From assembly GCA_029881195.1 (NCBI GenBank), contig JAOUNB010000003.1:1-48019 (forward strand): 48,019 bases of DNA, given 5' to 3'. A program made the translations under genes and the position numbers. The notes under the pieces were generated by a model. It worked only from the letters and a program-made list of their open reading frames with translations, was not told the DNA's origin and searched no databases. Origin of the DNA: Candidatus Nitrosopumilus sp. Its GTDB lineage: Archaea > Thermoproteota > Nitrososphaeria > Nitrososphaerales > Nitrosopumilaceae. This document shows, in pieces, positions 18,459 to 28,595 of the stretch (position 1 is its first letter; each line of letters begins with the position of its first letter).

Positions 18459-19328
18459 ATGAATAAATTTAAAAAAATAATTGTCACTGGAGCAACTGGA
18501 TTTGTTTCAAGAAATCTTAGAAAATATTTGTCTAAACAGAATATTGAATTAATTTCAATATCTAGAAATAACTTTAAACAATTCAAATATGAATCAAAAA
18601 TTATTTCAAAAAATTATAATGAAAAAAATCTTCTTAAAAAAATTAAAAACTCTGATACTTTAATTCATCTTGTTGGAATTGGAAAACAGTCTGTTGATAT
18701 TGATTATAATTTAGTAAATACTGAATTCACCAATCGTATAGTAAGTTTAAGCAAAAAAGCAAAAATTAAAAAAATTATTTATTTAAGTGGTTTAGGAGTT
18801 TCAGCAACAACTTCTTTAGGATATTTTATCTCTAAATATAACTCAGAAAAAATAATAATTGATTCTGGAATTAATTACACTATTTTTAGGCCATCATATA
18901 TTGTTGGAAAAGATGATTTGCTTTCAAAATATCTATATAAACAAATCAAGAGTGGGCAAGTCAAGATTCCTGGTTCTGGAAGTTATATGATTCAACCAAT
19001 TCACATTAATGACGTTGTTAAAATTATTTTCAAATCAATTACCGATGAAAAATTTCAGAATAAAATTATTGATCTTGTAGGTCCTGATAATATTACTTTT
19101 GAAAAATATGTTGAATTGTTTTCTAAAGGAACTAACACTATCATTAAAAAAGTTGATTTAGAAAATTCTTATCATGACGCAATTACTAATCCAAAATCTG
19201 ATTTTGGAATTGATGATCTTAATATTTTAATTGGTAATTTCAAAGCTAACCACAGTAAACTACAAAAACTTACTGATATGAAATTTGAATCTGTGGTAAA
19301 ACTACTAGAGTCCAGACAATTGCTTTAA
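18459..19328 (+). CDS. NAD(P)-binding SDR-type epimerase-like protein
   Basis: A 289-residue Rossmann-fold protein of the extended/atypical SDR group (NDUFA9/epimerase-like). The N-terminal motif is [12 protein letters not shown]: the third glycine of GxxGxxG is replaced by Ser. A YxxxK-like active site appears as [10 protein letters not shown], and [11 protein letters not shown] and QPIHINDVV are typical later segments. Substrate is unknown. Lysine, isoleucine and asparagine are very frequent. Its 3' end overlaps the convergent metK by 24 bases. Confidence 0.75.
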   Translation: MNKFKKIIVTGATGFVSRNLRKYLSKQNIELISISRNNFKQFKYESKIISKNYNEKNLLKKIKNSDTLIHLVGIGKQSVDIDYNLVNTEFTNRIVSLSKKAKIKKIIYLSGLGVSATTSLGYFISKYNSEKIIIDSGINYTIFRPSYIVGKDDLLSKYLYKQIKSGQVKIPGSGSYMIQPIHINDVVKIIFKSITDEKFQNKIIDLVGPDNITFEKYVELFSKGTNTIIKKVDLENSYHDAITNPKSDFGIDDLNILIGNFKANHSKLQKLTDMKFESVVKLLESRQLL

Positions 19329-20471
19329 TATTTTAACCTTGTCAGTTTTTTCCCAAGTAAATTCAGGCTCATTTCTTCCAAAATGACCATATGATGCAGT
19401 TTTTTTGTAAATAGGTCTTTTCAAATCTAATTGAGATATAATGCCTGATGGTTTCATATCAAAATTTTTTCTAACTAATTCTTCGATTTGATTTTCTGGA
19501 ATTTTATTTGTTCCAAATGTGTTAACATAAAGTGATACTGGTTCCGCAACTCCTATTGCGTATGCTAATTGTACTTCACATCTATCTGCTAGTTCTGCTG
19601 CAACAAGATTCTTGGCAATGTATCTGCACATATAACATGCTGATCTATCAACTTTAGACGGATCCTTTCCTGAAAATGCTCCTCCTCCATGTCTTCCAAA
19701 TCCTCCATAAGTATCGACAATAATTTTTCTTCCTGTTAAACCTGCATCCCCATGTGGACCGCCAATTACAAACTTTCCAGTTGGATTGATATGAATTTTT
19801 ATTTCATCATTCCAAAGATTTCCTAAAGTAGGTTTGATTACTTTATCTATTATTTCATCTGCAATTTCTTCTTGAGAAATTTCTGGTGCATGTTGTGTTG
19901 AAACTACAACAGTTTCAATTTTTGTTGGTCTGTTATTTTCATATCTAACAGAAACCTGTGTTTTTCCATCAGGTCTAATCCAAGACAAAACATGCTTTTT
20001 TCTGACTTCAGCTAATTTCTGTGCAAGTTTTTGTGAAAGTAAAATTGGCATTGGCATAAGCTCTGATGTTTCATTTGTTGCATAACCAAACATTAATCCT
20101 TGATCGCCTGCACCTTGTTCTTTTTCTTCAGTCGCTGTTACGCCTTGACTGATATCTGGACTTTGAGAATGAAGTCGTAAAACTATCTCACAAGTTTCTG
20201 TATCAAACATCAAATCTTTGTTGTCATATCCTATATCCCTAATTATCTTTCTAACTAATTCTTCTTGAGATTTTTTATCAAAATTTGCTTTAGATGTCAC
20301 CTCTCCTGCAACTGCTACAAAATCTGTGGTTACCATTGTTTCAACGGCTACTCTTGAATCTGGATCTTGTTTTAGAAATTCATCTAAAAATGCATCTGAA
20401 ATATTATCACATATTTTATCTGGATGTCCCTCTGTTACTGATTCAGAGGTGAATAGAAAATTACTAGTCAT
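19305..20471 (-). CDS. metK: S-adenosylmethionine synthetase, bacterial MetK type
   Basis: Makes S-adenosylmethionine from ATP and methionine. It carries the bacterial/eukaryotic MetK signatures [46 protein letters not shown] and [17 protein letters not shown], and not the divergent archaeal MAT sequence. The 388 residues are full length. Its SAM product feeds the neighbouring CbiD and other methyltransferases, though this is not evidence of shared regulation. It follows the lsm gene by 18 bases on the same strand. Confidence 0.96.
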   Translation of the reverse strand: MTSNFLFTSESVTEGHPDKICDNISDAFLDEFLKQDPDSRVAVETMVTTDFVAVAGEVTSKANFDKKSQEELVRKIIRDIGYDNKDLMFDTETCEIVLRLHSQSPDISQGVTATEEKEQGAGDQGLMFGYATNETSELMPMPILLSQKLAQKLAEVRKKHVLSWIRPDGKTQVSVRYENNRPTKIETVVVSTQHAPEISQEEIADEIIDKVIKPTLGNLWNDEIKIHINPTGKFVIGGPHGDAGLTGRKIIVDTYGGFGRHGGGAFSGKDPSKVDRSACYMCRYIAKNLVAAELADRCEVQLAYAIGVAEPVSLYVNTFGTNKIPENQIEELVRKNFDMKPSGIISQLDLKRPIYKKTASYGHFGRNEPEFTWEKTDKVKILKQLSGL

Positions 20472-20489
20472 AAAATCGCTCTCTGTTAA

Positions 20490-20756
20490 CTAGAGTTCGT
20501 TTTCTAGTTTGATAAATAATACATTATTGCCTCTTACGATTACCCTTCCATAATTTGCAATTGTTTTACCATCATGAAGCTCTTCAGCATCAGTCATAAT
20601 CAAATTCATGTATGAATCAACATTATCCATCTTTCCTTTATACTCCACTTCGTTTTTCAGTCTCACTGTAACTTTCTTCTTTGTACTTTTTTGAAGAGTT
20701 GTTAAAGGTCTTTTTGCACTATTTGATTGGGACAATAATTGTTCACTTGTTTTCAA
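20490..20756 (-). CDS. Lsm/Sm-like RNA-binding protein
   Basis: An 88-residue Sm-like archaeal protein expected to form a ring that binds U-rich RNA. The Sm1 motif runs over VTVRLKNEVEYKGKMDNVD and NLIMTDAEE. The Sm2 motif is YGRVIVRGNNVLFI, with the RGxNV signature. A polar N-terminal extension of about 27 residues precedes the fold. The start is TTG; no ATG exists upstream of the fold in this frame. It is probably co-transcribed with metK 18 bases downstream. Confidence 0.9.
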   Translation of the reverse strand: MKTSEQLLSQSNSAKRPLTTLQKSTKKKVTVRLKNEVEYKGKMDNVDSYMNLIMTDAEELHDGKTIANYGRVIVRGNNVLFIKLENEL

Positions 20757-20843
20757 ACCTTTTTCTCTAGAATAAAAGCCTTACCTCCTTTATGAAAATT
20801 GAAATTCCTTAAATTTTTTCTTCTTTTTCTAATAATTATACAA

Positions 20844-21503
20844 ATGCTATCTACTGGTTTGCAAAAATTAGATGAATTCTTATCTGGAGGAATTCCTAAT
20901 GGCTTGATCGTTGATATTTTTGGTGGAAATGGGACTGGAAAAACTCAACTTCTCATACAATTATGTATAAATTCAATTAAAAATGGTGGAAATGTTTTGT
21001 ATTTGGATACAACTGGTGGATTTAGACCTGAAAGAATTTTAGAAATTCAAAAACAATCTGGAATAGAATTTAATTTTCTTGAAAAAATTACTGTATCTAG
21101 AATTAGAAATACTTCAGAACAAATTAAGTCAATTAATAATTTTGTAAATAATTATTTTTCTTTAATAGTGATTGATAATATTACTGATTTGTTTTCGTAT
21201 GAATACAAAAATGATGAATCAATATTCGAAAAAAATTCATTATTTATGAAATATATGAATCAACTATCCAAATTTGCAATTATTAATAAAATTCCAATTG
21301 TGATTACCAATATGATTAGGAATCTTGAAAATAAAGAAATAGAAAACATGAAAAGTGCAGTTGATCCTTTTACTCATATTAAAATTCATCTTTCTAAAAA
21401 TTCATCAAAATTTCAAGGCCAAATTTATTGGGCACTCGATAAAAAATACTTTTCATACACAATCAATAAAATGGGCTTGTCTCATAATTCTGAAGATATT
21501 TAA
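20844..21503 (+). CDS. RadB-like RecA-superfamily ATPase
   Basis: A RecA-fold ATPase of the archaeal RadA/RadB/KaiC group, probably a recombination mediator. It starts at MLSTGLQKLDEFLSGGIP, the usual RadB opening. Walker A is FGGNGTGKTQLL, Walker B is FSLIVIDNITDLF, and YLDTTGGFRPERI matches the RadA/RadB strand. About 219 residues and no N-terminal helix-hairpin-helix domain favour RadB over RadA. An in-frame TTG at 20799 would add 15 hydrophobic residues not typical of the family, so I chose the ATG. Confidence 0.78.
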   Translation: MLSTGLQKLDEFLSGGIPNGLIVDIFGGNGTGKTQLLIQLCINSIKNGGNVLYLDTTGGFRPERILEIQKQSGIEFNFLEKITVSRIRNTSEQIKSINNFVNNYFSLIVIDNITDLFSYEYKNDESIFEKNSLFMKYMNQLSKFAIINKIPIVITNMIRNLENKEIENMKSAVDPFTHIKIHLSKNSSKFQGQIYWALDKKYFSYTINKMGLSHNSEDI

Positions 21504-21535
21504 CAGTCAACTATAACGTTTTATCAATGGTGGGA

Positions 21536-21646
21536 ATTTTTGATTCAATTCCAATAATTACTGTTGTGCTTTTTGTACTTGGATTGATAGGTGTTATTGT
21601 TTATGCAAGATTACAAAGAAACACAACAGATGAATCAGATTCTTGA
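21536..21646 (+). pseudogene. Possible small membrane protein, start lost by frameshift
   Basis: The frame ending at the TGA of 21644-21646 encodes a convincing single-span membrane peptide: FDSIPIITVVLFVLGLIGV followed by IVYARLQRNTTDESDS. No ATG, GTG or TTG stands before the helix in this frame. An ATG at 21528 (reading MVGI) joins it only if one base is inserted in the AATTTT run at 21536-21541. It may be a frameshifted gene, a sequencing error in a homopolymer, or chance. Confidence 0.4.
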
Positions 21647-24344
21647 ATCTTTATTTACAAAGTTTGGATTTTCTAAACTCACTGAAATTCAGAAACAAGC
21701 GTCGCCATTTATTTTACAAAAAAAAGATTGTTTAGTAATTGCTCCTACTGGTTCTGGAAAAACGGAATGTTCTGTAATTCCCATTTTTTCAATTTTGAAA
21801 AATTCTAAAAAACAAGGAAAAATAAAATCTCTCTATATAACTCCACTACGCGCATTAAATCGTGATGTATTTAGAAGAATCACAAAATATGCTCAAGAAA
21901 GTAGATTATCTATTGAAATCCGACATGGGGATACAACTCAAAAAGATAGGAAAAAAATCAATGAAAATCCTCCGGATATTCTAATTACAACACCTGAAAC
22001 CCTTGTTATTCTTTTAACACAAACCAAAATGCTCGATGCGTTATCTGATTTAGAATGGATTATAATTGATGAAGTCCATGAATTACTTTCTAGTGAAAGG
22101 GGTGCTCAACTCTCGTTGAGTATTGAAAGATTAGAATTCAACTCAAAATACCCTCTTACAAAAATAGGATTATCTGCGACAGTTGGCAATTTTGAAGAAG
22201 CAGGAAAATTTGTTGTTGGTACTAAAAGAAAATGTAAAATAATTAGAGATACATCAATAAGAAAATATGATGTAGAAATAAAATATGTAGGAGGGACGAT
22301 TTCTGATGTTGCAGAAAAAATTATTGAATATGTTTTACAATTAGAATTAGATTCACCTGTCCTTCTATTTACTAATACAAGAGGAGAAGCAGAATTTCTG
22401 GCATCAATTTTGAAAGATAAATCTTCTATTCCTATTGAATTGCATCATGGTTCTCTCTCAAAAGAAGTCCGAGAAGAAACTGAATCAACTTTACGCGAAG
22501 GAAAACAAAGTATTGTTGTATGCACCTCTTCTTTGGAATTAGGATTAGATATTGGTTCTGTTGAATTAGTTATTCATTATGGTTCACCTAGGCAAGTCTC
22601 AAAATTTGTACAAAGGATTGGAAGAAGTAGACACAATCGTGATGCATCAGCTAGAGGATTAATCATAACTAATAATTCAGATGATGAATTTGAAACAATA
22701 GCAATACTTGATCGTATCAAAGAAGGTTCAATTGAAGAACAAAAAATTCATGATGGCTCCCTTGATGTTTTGGCACATCATTTGGTTGGATTTGCTATGC
22801 AAAGTGGTGAAGTTTCAGTCGAACAAGCTTTTAATTTGGTTACAAAAGCGTATCCATTTAGAAATTTACAAGTCAAAGATCTTATAGATGTGTTGGATTT
22901 GCTAGATTCCAATTATTTAATATTTTTTGATCGAACAAAAATGACTTTTTGGAAGAAAGGACAGTCATTCAAATATTATTTTGAGAATCTTTCTACAATT
23001 CCAGATATTTTAAAATTCAAAGTTTTTGATAGCATAGGCAAAAAAATTATTGGATCATTGGATCAAAGATTTGTAGGAGATTTTGGAGATTCTGGAAATA
23101 TTTTTGTGTTAAAAGGTTCACAATGGAGAATTTTAAATGTAGATGAAAAATCTTTCACTGTTAACGTTGAGCCATTTAGAGGAGGTGGAATAACTGTTCC
23201 ATACTGGGAGGGTGAAAGCATACCTATTGATTATAAAACTGCACAAAAGGTAGGTGAATTTCGTAGTAAAGTCAAGAATGGATCACTTGTTCTAAATAAT
23301 AAACTAATTGAAAAATTAAATTTTGATGTAATGCCTGATGAAAATAACATTGTTATTGAATCAAATAAATCTCAGGGTTCAATTGTAATTCATTCATGTT
23401 TTGGAACTAAAATTAATTCCACTCTGTCTACATTACTTTCTTCATTTCTTTCTTCATTGTTGGGTTCAATAGTCGATTCTCGTTCAGATGGTTATAGAAT
23501 TGTTTTATCTTCTAGATCACGCATTTCAGAAAAACTTCTCATTGAAGTTTTAAAAGATGACTATGATCTGTATTCAATTATTAGTAAATCTTTAACAGGA
23601 ACTCATAATGTAAATTGGCGTACATGGTGTGTTGCTAAAAAATTTGGAATAGTTGGACGTGGTGCAATTTATGAACGAAAATCAGCCAGGTTTTTGTATG
23701 AACGATACTCCAAAACTGCTCTTGTACATGAAGCACTACGTGAATTATTTCATGATAAATATGATCTCAAAAATTCAGATAAAATTTTAAAAAAAATTCG
23801 TGAGGATGAAATCCATACCAAATGGTTAGAAGTTGATCAATTTTCAAAATTAGCAGAACCCATTTTAGATCATACAACAAAATATTACTCATCTCCTGCA
23901 AATCTTGATAAAGGAATTCTTGATCTTGTCAAAACTCGACTCCAGAAAACAAAACACCGTCTAATTTGTGCCCGATGTGGTAAATGGGAACAGTTAGTTG
24001 AAACTCGTGAAGTTAAAAATATCTTGATCTGTCCTTATTGTAAGGGAAGGCAAATCACCGTAACTTATCATTCTGATTATAATCTTCCAAAAATTATCCG
24101 AAAGAAACATGAAGGAAAAAAACTGTCTGCTGATGAAAAACATAAGTTTAATCGTGCTTGGAAAGTCTCATCTTTGGTAGAAAATTTTGGTAAAATTGCT
24201 ATTACTGTAATGTCTGGATATGGTGTTGGTGCTGATACAGCAGCTAGAATTTTACGAAATATGGTTGATGAGGAATATCTCTTTAAACAAATCTATGAAG
24301 CAGAAAGACAATATGTTATAACAAGAGGATTTTGGGATTCTTAA
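21630..24344 (+). CDS. lhr: Lhr-family ATP-dependent helicase
   Basis: Superfamily 2 helicase of the Lhr type, thought to act in DNA repair or replication restart. Motif I is IAPTGSGKTE, motif II is IIDEVHELL (DEVH), motif III is LSATVG, and QRIGRSRHNRD is motif VI. Winged-helix and Lhr-specific beta regions follow (RGGGITVPYWEGES). Near the C-terminus a zinc-binding pair is seen in CARCGKW and CPYCKG. I chose the ATG at 21630 (MNQILESLFTKFGFSKLTE, about 904 aa); GTG 21591 and ATG 21603 are in-frame alternatives. The stop overlaps the opposing RPA gene by four bases. Confidence 0.93.
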   Translation: MNQILESLFTKFGFSKLTEIQKQASPFILQKKDCLVIAPTGSGKTECSVIPIFSILKNSKKQGKIKSLYITPLRALNRDVFRRITKYAQESRLSIEIRHGDTTQKDRKKINENPPDILITTPETLVILLTQTKMLDALSDLEWIIIDEVHELLSSERGAQLSLSIERLEFNSKYPLTKIGLSATVGNFEEAGKFVVGTKRKCKIIRDTSIRKYDVEIKYVGGTISDVAEKIIEYVLQLELDSPVLLFTNTRGEAEFLASILKDKSSIPIELHHGSLSKEVREETESTLREGKQSIVVCTSSLELGLDIGSVELVIHYGSPRQVSKFVQRIGRSRHNRDASARGLIITNNSDDEFETIAILDRIKEGSIEEQKIHDGSLDVLAHHLVGFAMQSGEVSVEQAFNLVTKAYPFRNLQVKDLIDVLDLLDSNYLIFFDRTKMTFWKKGQSFKYYFENLSTIPDILKFKVFDSIGKKIIGSLDQRFVGDFGDSGNIFVLKGSQWRILNVDEKSFTVNVEPFRGGGITVPYWEGESIPIDYKTAQKVGEFRSKVKNGSLVLNNKLIEKLNFDVMPDENNIVIESNKSQGSIVIHSCFGTKINSTLSTLLSSFLSSLLGSIVDSRSDGYRIVLSSRSRISEKLLIEVLKDDYDLYSIISKSLTGTHNVNWRTWCVAKKFGIVGRGAIYERKSARFLYERYSKTALVHEALRELFHDKYDLKNSDKILKKIREDEIHTKWLEVDQFSKLAEPILDHTTKYYSSPANLDKGILDLVKTRLQKTKHRLICARCGKWEQLVETREVKNILICPYCKGRQITVTYHSDYNLPKIIRKKHEGKKLSADEKHKFNRAWKVSSLVENFGKIAITVMSGYGVGADTAARILRNMVDEEYLFKQIYEAERQYVITRGFWDS

Positions 24345-25738
24345 TTTTTCTTGGTAATTTTAGAAAATGCACTTAAAAATAATTCAATTCTGCCTTCAAG
24401 TCCTGCTTTTGCATTTAATCCTGTTATTGAAACAATTTCTCCTAATTCACATTTATCAACAAGTCTTGCTTGATTTCTCCATCCTTTAACCCAAATTTGA
24501 CCCGTATCATCTTCTACAAACATCTCTGAAAGTGATACTGATTCTCCAGATTTTGTTTGAACTTCACGTCTTTCAGGAACTTTTAAGATAATTGCTTCAA
24601 TACAATAATTTCCTTCTACTTTGATTTCATTTATTTTTGTTCTGATCTGAGATAATGATGGAATCGATTCATCATTATCTAATTTTCTTACAAATGAATT
24701 ATCATCAAGTATAATTGAATTTCCGTATATTTTTGATGGCATGCATTCTATTACATCTCCTTCTACACAGATACTAGTTGAATTTGAAAAATCACTAATA
24801 TTGTGTAGGTTCCTCTTGTTGTCAACTGCTAAAATCATACTCTTACCATTCTCTGTTGGTAATATAGAGAGAATTCTTGCAATTATTGGTTCTGCTTCTT
24901 TTCCTCCTTCAACATCAATAATTGTTGCATCATTTCCATGAATTTCTAATCCTTGATTTCCTGATTTGACTTTAACCCCCAGCAATCTTACTTTAGCAAA
25001 TTGTGAGATCATGTTAGGAATAGATGATTCATCTTTTCCCCAAAGAACAACTCTAATCCCACTTCCATCTTCTCCTTTTAACCTCATTCTAAGCGCCTTT
25101 CCAGGCTGACCTCGAGAATTTGTAAATTCCATTTCAGTGATTGCACCATCAATCATGCCAGAAATCACAAGATCCTTTTGTCCTTCTTGTAATTCACTAA
25201 TACCTTTTGTAATGGTATCAATAGTTGGAATTTTACTTTGATTATCTGTAGTTTCAATATTAGAACCAGAACCAATGTTTATTGTTGGGGAACCGTCAAG
25301 ATCCGATTTAACGTAAGCTTTAATGATCTTAATTAAATCTCCTGGTTTTAGATTTTCCAAACCTGGTAAATTCGCTTTTTCATCCCATAATTTTACACTA
25401 GCGGTAGAATTTTCATCGTATACCGTCATTGTTCTAAGATAAAATGGTGAACCATCTTTTCTTGAAAATTGTTTTGCTGGTGAAAGATTTAAGACTCTTG
25501 TTTCTAATGAAATTTCTTTTGCTCCTGCATACAGATCCTTTAAACCCATTTCTACTTTTAATGGCTCAGATAAAGTAACACCATAGTCAGATGCAATCAA
25601 AAATAATGCCCCCTGATCTGTCAAATATCCTGCACCGATCTTTTCTTTTTTGATCTTAATTTGCTCTTCTATCTCTTCTTTTGACAGTTCAGGTTTTTGC
25701 TCAAGTAATTTACTCATTAAACTTTCTAATTCTGACAA
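24341..25738 (-). CDS. rpa: Replication protein A-like ssDNA-binding protein
   Basis: A 465-residue archaeal RPA with several OB folds that coat single-stranded DNA. An N-terminal helical segment (KIGAGYLTDQGALFLIASDYGV) is followed by about four OB units. The first (KEISLETRVLNLSPAKQFSRKDG) resembles RPA70-type DNA-binding domains, and the last includes VKGWRNQARLVDKCELGEIV. No C-terminal zinc finger is seen. The TTG start gives MSELESLMSKLLEQKP; the ATG seven codons in is possible. It is convergent with lhr, and both fit genome maintenance. Confidence 0.85.
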   Translation of the reverse strand: MSELESLMSKLLEQKPELSKEEIEEQIKIKKEKIGAGYLTDQGALFLIASDYGVTLSEPLKVEMGLKDLYAGAKEISLETRVLNLSPAKQFSRKDGSPFYLRTMTVYDENSTASVKLWDEKANLPGLENLKPGDLIKIIKAYVKSDLDGSPTINIGSGSNIETTDNQSKIPTIDTITKGISELQEGQKDLVISGMIDGAITEMEFTNSRGQPGKALRMRLKGEDGSGIRVVLWGKDESSIPNMISQFAKVRLLGVKVKSGNQGLEIHGNDATIIDVEGGKEAEPIIARILSILPTENGKSMILAVDNKRNLHNISDFSNSTSICVEGDVIECMPSKIYGNSIILDDNSFVRKLDNDESIPSLSQIRTKINEIKVEGNYCIEAIILKVPERREVQTKSGESVSLSEMFVEDDTGQIWVKGWRNQARLVDKCELGEIVSITGLNAKAGLEGRIELFLSAFSKITKKN

Positions 25739-25959
25739 TTCATTTTTTCTAAACTTAATGTATTAATAAAAATTTCATTAGTTTCTATATTTTTTACTTA
25801 AGAAAAATGATCGCTTTCAATATTTTTTCTAATATTAAAATTCTAAAAAACTTGTTTAATCTATATTTCTTTATGGTTCATCTTAAAGAATTCAATTTTT
25901 GTAGTAATCATCTTAATTTCTCTCATTAACTAAATTAATAGGAAGATCGCAGTTTTGTT

Positions 25960-26898
25960 ATGTCCTGCATTGATGTTAACCATCTGTCTAAATCATATGG
26001 CTCAATTCATGCCGTAAATGATGTTATATTATCAGTAAAATCCGGAGAAATTTTTGGATTTTTGGGCCCTAATGGTGCTGGCAAATCAACTACGATCAAA
26101 CTTCTTACAACTCTAATTCCACCTTCAAGTGGAATTCTTTCTATTTTAGGCATTGATGCTGTAGCTAATCCTCTTAAAGTTCGTCATAAAATAGGCGTCG
26201 TTTTACAACAACCAAGTTATGAACCTACTCTATCAGTTGAAAAATCTCTTGATAAATATGGAATGATGTGGAATGTTCCAAAAACTGAGCGTAAAAAAAG
26301 AATGGAACAGCTTTTGATAGATTTTGATCTTGTAGAAATTAGAAAGAAAAGAAATGAAGATCTTTCAATTGGACAACGAAGAAGAGTTCAGGTAGCTCGT
26401 GAATTTATGCATGATATGGAATTATTATTTTTAGATGAACCCACTGTCGGTTTAGATCCAAGTGCTAGAAGAAAATTATTAGATTATCTAAAAAATAAAG
26501 CAAAAACAGGATTAACAATTTTTTATACAACTCACATTCTTACTGAAGCTGAATATCTATGTGATAAAATAGCTATAATCAATAATGGTAAAATTCTTAC
26601 AGTAGATTCTCCTGATGCACTAAAGAATACATTTGGAAAAGAAAAAACTATAAAAATTCATTTATTGGAAAAACAAATCAAAATTTCCTCTCTTCTTTCT
26701 GGGATTTCTGATTTTAAAATTAATTATGAAAATGGAACTAATATCATAATTCATTCAGAACAATCCGAATTAGTACTGTTAAAAGTATTGAAAATACTTA
26801 ATGATAATGCAATTGAAATTGAAGATCTTTCAGCCGTACCTACAAATCTTGAAGAAATATTTTTAAAAATAATGAGAGACAATGCATCCAATAATTAG
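25960..26898 (+). CDS. ABC-2 type transporter ATP-binding protein
   Basis: ATPase subunit of a DrrA/NodI-like ABC exporter. Walker A is GPNGAGKST (about residue 36), the Q-loop is in VVLQQPSYEP, and the signature is LSIGQRRRVQVARE, a variant of LSGGQ. Walker B is LLFLDEPTVGLDPSAR, and the H-loop is in YTTHILTEAEY. About 80 residues follow the ATPase core. The reading frame overlaps the permease gene by 17 bases, so the two form one exporter. The substrate cannot be inferred. Confidence 0.93.
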   Translation: MSCIDVNHLSKSYGSIHAVNDVILSVKSGEIFGFLGPNGAGKSTTIKLLTTLIPPSSGILSILGIDAVANPLKVRHKIGVVLQQPSYEPTLSVEKSLDKYGMMWNVPKTERKKRMEQLLIDFDLVEIRKKRNEDLSIGQRRRVQVAREFMHDMELLFLDEPTVGLDPSARRKLLDYLKNKAKTGLTIFYTTHILTEAEYLCDKIAIINNGKILTVDSPDALKNTFGKEKTIKIHLLEKQIKISSLLSGISDFKINYENGTNIIIHSEQSELVLLKVLKILNDNAIEIEDLSAVPTNLEEIFLKIMRDNASNN

Positions 26899-27643
26899 AC
26901 TTGTAAACAGAAATCTTACAATTTCTCTCAATCCTGGATTTTTAATTTGGCAAATTATTTTTCCTTTGATCTATATTTTTGTTGCAGGATTTGCGTATGC
27001 TCCATTAATTAATAATGTTCCATTTGGCGCAAAAGATCTTGATTATCCAGCATTTTTAGCATCAGGTATGATCGGATTCAACATTATGAATAGTACCCTT
27101 GTTTCTGGCATCATTATTTGGAATGATCGAAGACATGGAATGTTTGAACAAATTATGTCTGGCCCATTCACTAGAAGTCACTACATTCTTAGTAATATCT
27201 GTACTATAGGAATTGTTGGATTAGTAAGTGCAGTTTTGATCGCTCTAGTTGGCTATCCAGTATTTTTTGAATCTATAGAATTTTCACTAATCACTATTCC
27301 AATAATTATTTTTGGTGCTATTACTGGTTCTGTACTATTCGGCTCATTAGCATCAATAATTTCTACTAGATTACGCTCAAGTGAAGGGTTCAATGTAATC
27401 ATTAACACGGTTTTTCTGTTTTTTGCTTTCGTTAGTACGGCATTTTATCCAGCTGCTGGTGCACCTGAACCTCTGAAATCAGCATTTTATCTAAATCCAC
27501 TTACCTATCTTGTAGATGTAATTAGAGCAGGAATTTTTGGAAATGTAACTGAATTTGTAATAATTGAAATGATAGTTCTTGTTGGTATTGCATCATTGCT
27601 ATTTATTGTTGCTTCAAAACTTCTTACAAAATTAGATTTCTAG
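26882..27643 (+). CDS. ABC-2 type transporter permease
   Basis: Membrane subunit of the exporter, 253 residues with about six hydrophobic segments. The first follows a short cytoplasmic N-terminus (LIWQIIFPLIYIFVAGFAY) and the last ends near ASLLFIVASKLL. DrrB/ABC-2 family features include NDRRHGMFEQIMSGPFTR and FYLNPLTYLVDVIRAGIF. It overlaps the ATPase gene and ends nine bases before a convergent gene. Confidence 0.9.
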   Translation: MHPIIRLVNRNLTISLNPGFLIWQIIFPLIYIFVAGFAYAPLINNVPFGAKDLDYPAFLASGMIGFNIMNSTLVSGIIIWNDRRHGMFEQIMSGPFTRSHYILSNICTIGIVGLVSAVLIALVGYPVFFESIEFSLITIPIIIFGAITGSVLFGSLASIISTRLRSSEGFNVIINTVFLFFAFVSTAFYPAAGAPEPLKSAFYLNPLTYLVDVIRAGIFGNVTEFVIIEMIVLVGIASLLFIVASKLLTKLDF

Positions 27644-27652
27644 AAAATGTAA

Positions 27653-28390
27653 TTAATTCTTAGACTTTTCATATAATTCATTAATTTTTTTGACAATATC
27701 TAAATTTTCATAATTAACTAAACTCAAATTTGGCATTACACAGTGTCCTCCAATAATCCCTGGATACATTTTTGGTCTATTGCCTAAATTTTCATGTATT
27801 TCATCTGCAAATTTCCACATCTCATCAAAATTAACCCCTTCTTTATCACAAATCATTTTTGTAATCTGAGCATAGTTAATTAACCATCCATAATATGTTG
27901 TATCAACTAATATTTTTGCAAGTTCTGCAGTTTTTGTTGTAGACATCCAATCTATTTTTTCAAATCTTTTTTTCAAATCTGATTTTATTTTTGGTTGTAT
28001 TTGTTTGTCATCTGACGAAATAAATTTTGTATATTTTTTAATATCCTCTAAAAATCTTTTATGTACTCCACGAACTGGTGAAAACAAAATTGGTATTGCA
28101 GAATTTTTTTGTATATTTTTTGTTGTTCCAGGTTTTACTGTAGAATGAATTAAAACATATTTCAAATCTTTAATCTTATCAATCCAATTTAATGTGATAT
28201 TTTCAAATCCTGGTAATTCTCCCGGAAGACAAACATGAAGATATTCTGGATTTTCAATCACTATATTTTTAGAATAATTTCTACATTTTGATTCTTCAAG
28301 ATCAATTCCTATGCATTCAAAATTTCTTTCAACAAGTAAATTAAATAACGTCTCTCCCACTTCTCCCATTCCTAATATGATATCTGTCAT
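27653..28390 (-). CDS. Short UDP-glucose/GDP-mannose dehydrogenase-like protein
   Basis: A 245-residue Rossmann protein related to the nucleotide-sugar 6-dehydrogenases. The N-terminus IILGMGEVGETLF binds NAD; HSTVKPGTTKNIQ and SPVRGVHKRF match the STVPPGTT-like strand of the family. A segment YPGIIGGHCVMPN keeps the Gly-Gly-His-Cys of the catalytic loop. The C-terminal UDP-binding domain of normal 400-450-residue enzymes is missing. Activity as an oxidase is therefore uncertain. It is on the same strand as the DUF354 gene, separated from it by tRNA-Gln. Confidence 0.7.
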   Translation of the reverse strand: MTDIILGMGEVGETLFNLLVERNFECIGIDLEESKCRNYSKNIVIENPEYLHVCLPGELPGFENITLNWIDKIKDLKYVLIHSTVKPGTTKNIQKNSAIPILFSPVRGVHKRFLEDIKKYTKFISSDDKQIQPKIKSDLKKRFEKIDWMSTTKTAELAKILVDTTYYGWLINYAQITKMICDKEGVNFDEMWKFADEIHENLGNRPKMYPGIIGGHCVMPNLSLVNYENLDIVKKINELYEKSKN

Positions 28391-28455
28391 ATGTCTAATT
28401 TCAGAAAAACTACCCAGTTATATTCATGTTACAAAAATATTGTTTTAAAATAAGG

Positions 28456-28528
28456 TAGCCCGGCCCAGACTCGAACTGGGGTCAAAGGCTTCAAAGGCCT
28501 CTATGCTTGACCGCTACACTACCGGGCT
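28456..28528 (-). tRNA. tRNA-Gln (UUG anticodon)
   Basis: A complete 73-base cloverleaf on the minus strand. The acceptor stem AGCCCGG/CCGGGCT has an A-U first pair, usual for archaeal tRNA-Gln. The anticodon stem GAGGC/GCCTT encloses CTTTGAA, which gives UUG (codon CAA). The T arm is CCCAG-TTCGAGT-CTGGG. There is no intron and no encoded CCA. Confidence 0.95.
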
Positions 28529-28595
28529 GCTAAATCGAGCACTTCCATTCCCTTAATGAACTTTTTATCTAAATTTGACTCAAAGTTATTTGAAA

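Noticed and set aside
20799-20843. Hydrophobic N-terminal extension of the RadB-like protein
   Set aside because: The in-frame TTG would add 15 residues of leader-like AT-rich codons not seen in the family. The ATG at 20844 matches the usual start.
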